Of a stretch of DNA of 9,072 bases, positions 1-5,088 are shown in pieces. Source of the DNA: Candidatus Heimdallarchaeota archaeon (GTDB lineage: Archaea > Asgardarchaeota > Heimdallarchaeia > Hodarchaeales > LC-3); NCBI GenBank assembly GCA_027364495.1, contig DAHXPE010000376.1, forward strand, positions 1 through 9,072, given 5' to 3'. Position numbers and translations under genes: made by a program. The notes under the pieces are model-generated. The model was not told the origin of the DNA and made no database searches. It saw nothing but the letters and a program-made list of their open reading frames with translations. Every line of letters starts with the position of its first letter. The first letter of the stretch is position 1.

Positions 1-2
1 TG

Positions 3-485
3 TTTATATACATTTTTAGAAACGGTAATGATGATATTCATGGGATTAACAGAGAGGATAGACTTGATTTAAGAACAGAAAATTCAGTGCAGTTACAGAA
101 ATTTCGTGAAAAATGGTATGAAAAACAGGAAAACAGTAAAAATCTCAAAATTATTCCCGAAGATTATGGAGGATTGAATGAAAATAGAGTTTTGAATTGG
201 TATACCGGGGATGGATCATATTCTGGAGGAGAGGTTAGCTTTGCAACAGATGGATTTAGAGAAAAGGATGTTCGTAGAATATCAAAAGATTTAAATGAAG
301 AAATTGGTATACATTCACATGTAAACAAAACTTCTAAGACCAATGAAGAAGGAGAAGATCAATGGAAAATAAGATTTGGGTCTAAAGAGGACGTTAAAAA
401 ATTTTTTAAATATTTGGAAGGAGCTGATAACGTGGCCGTAAACTTGGCAAAAAAGGTGTTTCCACAAAGATTTCCGAGAGAGTAA
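3..485 (+). CDS. LAGLIDADG homing-endonuclease-like protein, C-terminal part (5' end outside window)
   Basis: The frame is open from the first complete codon at position 3 to TAA at 483-485, giving 160 visible residues, so the gene very probably starts before the window. A GTG at 87 could serve as a start, but family-like sequence (RLDLRT, then a FREKWY segment and IIPEDYGGL) lies across it, so I treat the gene as 5'-truncated. The key match is VLNWYTGDGSYS, which aligns with the second LAGLIDADG motif of the LAYWYMDDGS type. Its catalytic-position Asp is codon 210-212. It is followed by SFATDGF and a helical stretch ending DLNEEIGI, and later by a FGSKEDVKKFFKYL segment, as in the LAGLIDADG_2-type fold. 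Family members cut long asymmetric DNA sites and spread introns, inteins or themselves. The C-terminus (PQRFPRE) lacks the HN of an intein, so it is probably free-standing or intron-encoded. It converges on gyrB with 26 bp between stops. Family assignment rests on motif recognition only. Confidence 0.68.
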   Translation, partial: FIYIFRNGNDDIHGINREDRLDLRTENSVQLQKFREKWYEKQENSKNLKIIPEDYGGLNENRVLNWYTGDGSYSGGEVSFATDGFREKDVRRISKDLNEEIGIHSHVNKTSKTNEEGEDQWKIRFGSKEDVKKFFKYLEGADNVAVNLAKKVFPQRFPRE

Positions 486-511
486 AAATAAGATTTTGAT
501 GTCTAAATTCA

Positions 512-2488
512 TTAAACATCTATTTCAATAGATTTATCTTTTGAATGTTCAAGAATATATTCTTTTCGAAGCTCAACGTTATCTCCCATGAGAATAGACA
601 TTAATCGTCCTGCTTCAACAACTTGGTCAACGGTTACTTGCCAAAGATGTCTTTGACTGATATCCATAGTAGTTTCTGAAAGCTCTTGAGCGTTCATTTC
701 ACCAAGCCCTTTGTACCGTTGCTGATTACCTTTCTCATTAGGGTTTTCTCTTCTAAATCTATTTAATTCATCTTCAGTATAGAAATAAATCTTTTTATTC
801 TTTTTATTTATCGAAAACAACGGTGGTTGAGCAATATACAAATGTCCTTCAGCTACTAATTGTTGCATGTGGCGGTAAAAAAAAGTCAGCAATAACGTCC
901 TTATATGACTGCCATCTACATCTGCATCTGTCATTATTATCACTTTGTAATATTTTAACCTTGTTAGATCAAAGTGATCGTCTATATCTGTTCCCAGTAC
1001 TGATATCATTGATTGTATTTCTCTGTTATCTAGTACTTTTATCATGGAATTTTTTTCTACATTTATGACTTTCCCTCGTAACATCAGTACTGCTTGTCTT
1101 TTTGGATCTCTTCCTGATTTTGCTGATCCTCCTGCTGATCTTCCTTCTACTATGAAGATTTCTGTTTCTTCTGGATCATTACTCCTGCATGGGACAAAAT
1201 TTTCTGGCCTTATTCCTTTTTTACGTGCCTGATCGCGTACTTTTTTTGTCTTTACACGAACCTCTGCCGCAAAAAATGCTTTATTAACTATTTGTTCAGC
1301 TACTCTTGGGTTATGTTCAAAATATTCAGTTAATCCATCATAAACTACAGAATAAACAACACCCCGTACGTTGTTACTTCCGAGTTTCATTTTTGTTTGA
1401 CCCTCAAATTGTGGGTCTCTCAATTTTACACTAACAACTGCTACAAGTCCTTCTCGAACATCGTCCCCTTCAATAAGGACCTCTTCCTTTGAAGATTTTT
1501 TACCATTGGTCTTTTTTGTAGATCTTGATTTATTTTCTTCCATACGTTTTTGATATGTTTTAATCGCATTTGTCAGTGCTTGTCTAAATCCTGTTAGATG
1601 AGTTCCTCCTTCTCTTGTGTTAATATTATTTGCAAAGGAAAATTGATTTTGTTTGTTAAATCCTTCATTATAGCCTATTGCCACTTCAACTAGGACTTCA
1701 TCTTTTTCTCCCTCGGTGTAAATGGGTTCTGGGGTTAATAGTTCACGTCCTGATGCTTCATTAATTTCATGTACCCATGATTTAATACCTCCTTCGTAAT
1801 GGAAAAAATCTCTTTTTTGTTCCTCTTCTCGGTAATCGATTAATTCAACATTTAGACCTTTAGTCAAAAATGCTGTTTCTCGTAATCTTGTTTTTAATGT
1901 CTCATAATCAAATTCAGTAGTTTCATTGAAAATTTCCTCATCAGGTTTAAAAGTAACTATGGTTCCTGTTTTATAAGGATCATCTGGCTTTATTTCTCCT
2001 AATTCTTTTAATTCTGATGCTTTTACACCCTGTTCATATCGCTGCCAGTAAATTTTTCCATTTCGTCGAATTTTTAATTCTAAGAAAATTGATAAAGCGT
2101 TCACTACTGACAAACCAACACCGTGTAATCCACCAGATACCTTGTAACTACTACTGTCGAATTTACCTCCAGAATGCAGCTTGGTCATAATAACTTCAAG
2201 TGTTGGTAAATTATATTTAGGATGCATTTTTACTGGAATACCACGTCCATCGTCTGTTACACTAATAATATTATCCTTGAGTATTTCCACCTTTATATTT
2301 TTACAGGCATCTGCTAACGCTTCATCAACAGCATTATCAACTATTTCATACACTAAATGATGTAAACCTGTTCTCCCAACTGAACCAATGTACATTGCAG
2401 GCCTTTTTCTAACTGCTGTTAGGCCTTCTAAAACTTGAATATTTTCTGCATCATAAGATTGACTTGATTGGTTGCTCAAAGTACTCAA
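512..2488 (-). CDS. gyrB: DNA gyrase subunit B (type IIA topoisomerase, ATPase/toprim subunit)
   Basis: This 658-residue protein has the full GyrB order, without the extra C-terminal insertion of enterobacterial GyrB. The GHKL ATPase domain covers about 15-235, with EIVDNAVDEA (E48, D51, N52), TDDGRGIPV (78-86) and GLHGVG (120-125). The transducer covers about 240-410, with GGTHLTGF (294-301) and the QTK loop (364-366, ATP-contacting Lys 366). The toprim domain covers about 443-555, with catalytic Glu 448 and the metal-binding D521/D523/D525 of TDADVDG. The C-terminal tail has QQRYKGLGEMN. GyrB works with GyrA to introduce negative supercoils using ATP; gyrA is not in this window. The start is TTG at 2488: an in-frame TAG lies immediately upstream and no ATG occurs before residue 32. 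No ribosome-binding site is visible, but a TATA-like box lies about 24 nt upstream, which fits a leaderless mRNA. Oddities are a Lys/Ser-rich insertion at about 318-335, EGR in place of EGD at 448-450, and LMLRGK in place of LPLRGK at 468-473. Confidence 0.97.
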   Translation of the reverse strand: MSTLSNQSSQSYDAENIQVLEGLTAVRKRPAMYIGSVGRTGLHHLVYEIVDNAVDEALADACKNIKVEILKDNIISVTDDGRGIPVKMHPKYNLPTLEVIMTKLHSGGKFDSSSYKVSGGLHGVGLSVVNALSIFLELKIRRNGKIYWQRYEQGVKASELKELGEIKPDDPYKTGTIVTFKPDEEIFNETTEFDYETLKTRLRETAFLTKGLNVELIDYREEEQKRDFFHYEGGIKSWVHEINEASGRELLTPEPIYTEGEKDEVLVEVAIGYNEGFNKQNQFSFANNINTREGGTHLTGFRQALTNAIKTYQKRMEENKSRSTKKTNGKKSSKEEVLIEGDDVREGLVAVVSVKLRDPQFEGQTKMKLGSNNVRGVVYSVVYDGLTEYFEHNPRVAEQIVNKAFFAAEVRVKTKKVRDQARKKGIRPENFVPCRSNDPEETEIFIVEGRSAGGSAKSGRDPKRQAVLMLRGKVINVEKNSMIKVLDNREIQSMISVLGTDIDDHFDLTRLKYYKVIIMTDADVDGSHIRTLLLTFFYRHMQQLVAEGHLYIAQPPLFSINKKNKKIYFYTEDELNRFRRENPNEKGNQQRYKGLGEMNAQELSETTMDISQRHLWQVTVDQVVEAGRLMSILMGDNVELRKEYILEHSKDKSIEIDV

Positions 2489-2507
2489 CTATTTCAAAAT
2501 TTCTATG

Positions 2508-2517
2508 TAAAATTAAA
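2508..2517 (-). promoter_or_regulatory. Probable TATA box of gyrB
   Basis: On the minus strand the sequence reads TTTAATTTTA, centred about 24 nt upstream of the TTG start of gyrB. An archaeal TATA box normally lies about 25 nt before the transcription start, so this spacing puts transcription initiation at or next to the start codon. The upstream purine-containing stretch GAATTGGA could be part of a BRE. This is an inference from spacing in an AT-rich background. Confidence 0.5.
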
Positions 2518-2701
2518 CAAGGTCCAATTCGAAGTAGAATTAAAGTTGTTTTTAGAATTCCTCTTGAAATATTCTTTCACTATATTTCAACAAAATTAAG
2601 TATAATTTAATTTTCAAGAATCAAATGGACAAAAGTGTAATTTATTTATCGAATATATAAATTGTAAAAATCCCTTATATAAAGTTTATGAAATTTTAAC
2701 G

Positions 2702-2723
2702 CCATAAAAATAGCATTTTATGG
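2702..2723. repeat. Perfect 8-bp inverted repeat (hairpin or operator candidate)
   Basis: CCATAAAA at 2702-2709 and TTTTATGG at 2716-2723 are exact reverse complements separated by the 6-nt loop ATAGCA. It lies about 105-125 nt upstream of the coiled-coil gene and about 215 nt upstream of gyrB. It could be a DNA-binding palindrome or an RNA hairpin in a transcript from gyrB's side. The sequence does not tell which. Confidence 0.55.
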
Positions 2724-2737
2724 ACGATAAGTTATCA

Positions 2738-2760
2738 AAATTTTCAAAAATAGAAAATTT
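2738..2760. repeat. Perfect 8-bp inverted repeat in the gyrB upstream region
   Basis: AAATTTTC at 2738-2745 pairs exactly with GAAAATTT at 2753-2760 across the 7-nt spacer AAAAATA. It lies 14 bp beyond the preceding inverted repeat and overlaps the start of the next palindrome by two bases. Such repeats arise more easily in AT-rich DNA, so a functional role is only a possibility. Confidence 0.45.
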
Positions 2761-2774
2761 AATAAATTTATTAA
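2759..2774. repeat. 16-bp perfect palindrome
   Basis: TTAATAAATTTATTAA is a perfect, spacer-free 16-bp palindrome about 54-69 nt upstream of the coiled-coil start codon and just upstream of its presumed TATA box. That position suits a dimeric regulator or an easily melted element. The palindrome contains only A and T, which raises the chance of coincidence. Confidence 0.5.
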
Positions 2775-2790
2775 CTAAGAATATTCAACC

Positions 2791-2800
2791 ATAAATATTA
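2791..2800 (+). promoter_or_regulatory. Probable TATA box of the coiled-coil gene
   Basis: ATAAATATTA is centred about 32 nt upstream of the ATG at 2828, which implies a leader of only a few nucleotides. No Shine-Dalgarno-like sequence lies between it and the start codon. The call rests on position and composition alone. Confidence 0.4.
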
Positions 2801-2827
2801 ACAGAAAATTATTGTTGTTGACCAATC

Positions 2828-3157
2828 ATGTCCCAAAGTCAAAAATCTCTCAAGACATTGGAGGAAGAAACTAACCAATTAGCAATAGCTACAAAAAATC
2901 TTTCTGTTCGAACAGAACAAGTTATTACTAATATTAATAAGAATATTGATTTAAAATTAAACCAATTAGCTAAAGAGAAATCTGATCTAAAGGAAAAATT
3001 ATCAGTACAAGAAAAAACTATTAATCAATCAAGTACTGAAGTCAAAAATCTAAAAGATCAGAAAACCAAGTTGTTAGAAGAAATTCGTCAAAAAGATCTC
3101 AAAATTGATGAGCTTGAAACGAAAATAAAAGAATTAAACAAAAAGCTAGCTCAGTAG
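2828..3157 (+). CDS. Small coiled-coil protein of unknown function
   Basis: This 109-residue protein starts at an ATG and ends at TAG. It is rich in Lys, Glu, Gln, Leu and Ile and has no glycine, proline or cysteine, no membrane segment and no signal peptide. From about residue 8 to the end it shows heptad-like spacing of Leu/Ile/Val. The pattern is strongest over about 60-109, for example LLEEIRQKDLKIDELETKI. It should form one long, probably oligomeric, cytoplasmic coiled coil. I do not recognise a family and offer no function. It lies 23 bp upstream of a metallophosphoesterase gene in the same direction, so the two may be co-transcribed. It is transcribed divergently from gyrB. The full-length open frame and the adjacent promoter-like box support it being a real gene. 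Confidence 0.75.
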   Translation: MSQSQKSLKTLEEETNQLAIATKNLSVRTEQVITNINKNIDLKLNQLAKEKSDLKEKLSVQEKTINQSSTEVKNLKDQKTKLLEEIRQKDLKIDELETKIKELNKKLAQ

Positions 3158-3180
3158 CCAATTTAGGATCGATTTATACA

Positions 3181-3909
3181 GTGCTTATAGGGATTTTTTC
3201 GGACCTTCATGCTAACTTACCATCTATGGAACTTGCTTGTAAAATATTTGATGAACATTCAGTAGATCATATTCTTTGTGCAGGAGATATTGTAGGTTAT
3301 TATACTGAACCTGTCAAGGTTCTTGAAATGCTTCGAGAAAGGACCGATCATATAGTTATTGGAAATCATGATGCTATTGCAGTAACTGATAATTTCTCCA
3401 GAGAAATTAGGTATTTTAATGATATTGCAAGACAATCACTTGTTTGGACAAGACAGGAGTTACAAAATCATAAAGATCATTGGGAGTTTCTTAAAGAGCT
3501 TCCCTATACAAAAAAGGTTCATTTAGACGGAATAAGTTTTTTTCTCGTTCATAGCACACCTAATATACCACAAGAATGGGATTATTATTATTATTTCGGC
3601 GTTTCGGATCAGGATGAGGAATTAACTAATTGGCTTGATACTTATGACGCAGATGTTATTGTAATGGGTCATACTCATGTACCTTTTGTGTTTAAAACTG
3701 AAGAAGAAGCACCCAGAATTGTTTTGAATCCAGGATCGACAGGTCAGCCTAGAGATGGTGATCCAAGAGGATCTCTGATGCTATATGACACTAAAACAAG
3801 GAATGTAGAGCACATAAGATATAATTATAATATTGAAGCTGTTTGTAACGAGGTAAAAAAACATAGATTACATGGATACTTGTGTGACCGTTTATATAGA
3901 GGAAGATAG
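3181..3909 (+). CDS. Calcineurin-like metallophosphoesterase (YfcE/MJ0936-type superfamily)
   Basis: This 242-residue protein has every metal-ligand motif of the calcineurin-like fold: SDLHAN (D8, H10), GDIVGY (D36), GNHD (N62, H63), VHST (H124) and GHTHVP (H164, H166). The later NPGSTGQPRDGDPRGS block (183-198) is typical of the PF12850-like subgroup. Such enzymes bind two divalent metals and hydrolyse phosphomonoesters or phosphodiesters; the substrate cannot be read from the sequence. There is no signal peptide, so it should be cytoplasmic. The length is normal for the family. The GTG start at 3181 is chosen because MLIGIFSDLHAN gives the usual family N-terminus, with the first strand directly before the first motif. 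Only a weak AGGA lies upstream. The preceding coiled-coil gene ends 23 bp before, suggesting co-transcription. A run of four tyrosines (135-138) sits in the loop before the GHTH strand. Confidence 0.93.
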   Translation: MLIGIFSDLHANLPSMELACKIFDEHSVDHILCAGDIVGYYTEPVKVLEMLRERTDHIVIGNHDAIAVTDNFSREIRYFNDIARQSLVWTRQELQNHKDHWEFLKELPYTKKVHLDGISFFLVHSTPNIPQEWDYYYYFGVSDQDEELTNWLDTYDADVIVMGHTHVPFVFKTEEEAPRIVLNPGSTGQPRDGDPRGSLMLYDTKTRNVEHIRYNYNIEAVCNEVKKHRLHGYLCDRLYRGR

Positions 3910-3938
3910 ATTTTATCTTAAAATTATTAAAAAACTCT

Positions 3939-3969
3939 CTCTTTTATTTTTACGTAGCTCTTTTTTTTA
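3939..3969 (+). terminator. Oligo-T terminator after the metallophosphoesterase gene
   Basis: A pyrimidine-rich stretch 30-60 nt after the stop codon contains CTTTTATTTTTA and then a run of eight T (3961-3968). Archaeal RNA polymerase stops at oligo-T without needing a hairpin. A small 6-bp inverted repeat (AAGATA / TATCTT, 3903-3919) spans the stop codon but is too far from the T-run to form a bacterial-type terminator. Confidence 0.6.
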
Positions 3970-3979
3970 TCATTTGTTG

Positions 3980-3992
3980 ACGTTTGGAACGT
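3980..3992. repeat. Short palindrome upstream of the ribbon-helix-helix gene
   Basis: ACGTT-TGG-AACGT is a perfect 5-bp inverted repeat with a 3-nt spacer. It is more GC-containing than its surroundings, which makes it stand out. It lies about 150 nt upstream of the ribbon-helix-helix start. Ribbon-helix-helix proteins bind short palindromes, so autoregulation is conceivable, but the distance from the presumed TATA box is large. Confidence 0.3.
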
Positions 3993-4112
3993 ATTTAGGC
4001 TAAATTTTTGGTCCAATTAAAAAAATTAAATAACTACATTTTTTCTTAAATAGTCTGCATGTTCCGACAATAATCAAAAAACTTTTAATACACTCTTGAA
4101 AAATTTCGAAAC

Positions 4113-4120
4113 TAATATTA
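4113..4120 (+). promoter_or_regulatory. Probable TATA box of the ribbon-helix-helix gene
   Basis: TAATATTA is centred about 24 nt upstream of the ATG at 4141, the spacing expected for a leaderless archaeal transcript. This box also argues for the ATG at 4141 over an in-frame TTG at 4096, which would lie upstream of it. Confidence 0.45.
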
Positions 4121-4140
4121 GAATAAACAAGGTTTCCCAT

Positions 4141-4368
4141 ATGAATAAGAACACAAGTTTTAAGATTCCTAATTCATTTCTAGTTAATTTAGATTATTTA
4201 GTTTATTCTGGAATATTTAAATCTCGTGGAGATGCAATTAGGATAGCTATTGAGGATTACATAGCAGATAATTATGAATTTTTATTTATAGAAGAGAAAA
4301 AAGAAGAAAAAAATACTAATAAAATTGCTTACAAATTAAAAAATGAAATCTTTATGGTAGAAAAATAG
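4141..4368 (+). CDS. Ribbon-helix-helix (CopG/Arc-type) DNA-binding protein
   Basis: With the ATG at 4141 the protein is 75 residues. It has a short basic/polar beta strand (NTSFKIP, 4-10), a first helix (SFLVNLDYLVYSGIF) and a second helix beginning SRGDAIRIAIEDYI. This is the classic pattern of archaeal CopG-like regulators, in which the strands of a dimer insert into the DNA major groove. The C-terminus (about 46-75) is lysine- and glutamate-rich and of unclear role. An in-frame TTG at 4096 would add 15 residues, but the ATG gives the usual family N-terminus and has a TATA-like box at the right distance. The gene converges on the RCK operon with only 4 bp between stop codons, so the two transcripts must overlap at their 3' ends. 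Its targets are unknown. Confidence 0.82.
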   Translation: MNKNTSFKIPNSFLVNLDYLVYSGIFKSRGDAIRIAIEDYIADNYEFLFIEEKKEEKNTNKIAYKLKNEIFMVEK

Positions 4369-4372
4369 ATTA

Positions 4373-5086
4373 TTATCCAAAAATTTTGATAATTTCTCTA
4401 ATAGATTCCTCTCCATCATATAAATAAACCATTACTAAATCATGCTTTTTGAATATATTTTCTGGAGGTAAATTTGTGACTTTACCGTCAATGGTTCTTT
4501 GAACACGTAATATTTTAGATTGTTTTATCCCTAAATCATCGAATTTTTTTCCAATATGTTTTTCAGGTACTGGAACAGTTATAACTGGAGGTTGCGTTAA
4601 TGGTAGACCCATTAGATTATATAAGTCTGCTGTGATTGAATAAACATTGTCTGTTATTACAAATTTATCTTTTTGCGCCTGGCTTAAGTATTTTACAAAG
4701 GCAGGAGCATATTGAGATACCAGAATTATTTTAACATCCGAATGACTAATGTCCTCGATGTTGTTAATAATATATTCAACCAATTCATTATCATGCAATA
4801 TTATAATTTTTTCAGCTGTTGAAAAACCAATTAAATCATATAATTGTCGTTCCTGATATTTTTCATGTTTCTTTTCTACTAAAACCGTTATTTTTTCTCG
4901 AACATCCTCAATCCATTCACGGTCATCATCAGCTATTAAAGCGACTTTATTTCCAAGACCAAGCTCAAGGAGGTCATAAATAAACTCACCGGTTAGAACA
5001 TTTGATCCAAACACAAAAATTGAATTATTTTTTTCAGAAACAGTCTTTGCAAATTGTTTAACCTTTCTATTACGTAGCTTGAACAT
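4373..5086 (-). CDS. Soluble RCK (TrkA_N/TrkA_C-like) regulatory protein, partner of the upstream membrane protein
   Basis: This 237-residue protein has no membrane segment. A basic N-terminus (1-20) leads into an RCK_N/Rossmann-like domain at about 21-160, with SIFVFGSNV (22-30), strand VALIADDD (48-55), DLIGFSTAEKIIILHDN (84-100) and IILVSQYAP (120-128). A compact RCK_C-like domain follows at about 166-224 (VPVPEKHIGKKF ... LPPENIFKKHDLVMVYLY). RCK domains form the ligand-gated ring of K+ channels and transporters. The glycine-rich loop is degenerate: FGSNVLTG in place of GxGxxG. The whole protein matches residues 228-442 of the adjacent membrane protein block by block (LYDLIGF/LYTILGF, VSQYAP/LSQFTP, LPPEN/IPPEK), so the two are paralogues. 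It starts 2 bp after that gene's stop codon, with GGAGG 9 nt before the ATG. It probably supplies the second RCK of a mixed ring; its ligand is unknown. Confidence 0.85.
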   Translation of the reverse strand: MFKLRNRKVKQFAKTVSEKNNSIFVFGSNVLTGEFIYDLLELGLGNKVALIADDDREWIEDVREKITVLVEKKHEKYQERQLYDLIGFSTAEKIIILHDNELVEYIINNIEDISHSDVKIILVSQYAPAFVKYLSQAQKDKFVITDNVYSITADLYNLMGLPLTQPPVITVPVPEKHIGKKFDDLGIKQSKILRVQRTIDGKVTNLPPENIFKKHDLVMVYLYDGEESIREIIKIFG

Positions 5087-5088
5087 AA

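Larger units (their letters stand above)
2489..2827. other. AT-rich divergent intergenic region between gyrB and the coiled-coil gene
   Basis: These 339 bp carry no convincing gene on either strand. The region holds the presumed gyrB promoter at its left end (minus strand) and the promoter of the coiled-coil gene at its right end. Between positions 2702 and 2774 it has a cluster of perfect inverted repeats, listed separately. I see no tRNA-like fold, no CRISPR-type array and no recognisable origin-recognition-box motif. Confidence 0.7.

Noticed and set aside
87..89. GTG as the true start of the LAGLIDADG-like gene
   Set aside because: The frame is open back to the window edge and the sequence before the GTG (RLDLRT) fits the family pattern, so the gene most likely begins upstream.
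315..512. 65-codon open frame on the minus strand opposite the LAGLIDADG-like gene
   Set aside because: It is the antisense of a recognisable coding sequence and has no family resemblance or start signal.
823..1232. Two plus-strand open frames within gyrB
   Set aside because: They are antisense shadows of the strongly conserved toprim region of gyrB.
512..2488. Intein in gyrB
   Set aside because: The protein is continuous, of normal length, and all conserved motifs are uninterrupted.
2489..2827. Replication origin next to gyrB
   Set aside because: The region is AT-rich with inverted repeats, but no origin-recognition-box motif and no orc1/cdc6 gene is present. gyrB adjacency is an oriC marker in bacteria, not archaea.
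2510..4018. Shared 9-mer GGTCCAATT near the gyrB promoter (2521-2529) and upstream of the ribbon-helix-helix gene (4010-4018)
   Set aside because: Nine-base matches are expected by chance in a window of this size, and the copies sit at different distances and orientations relative to the genes.
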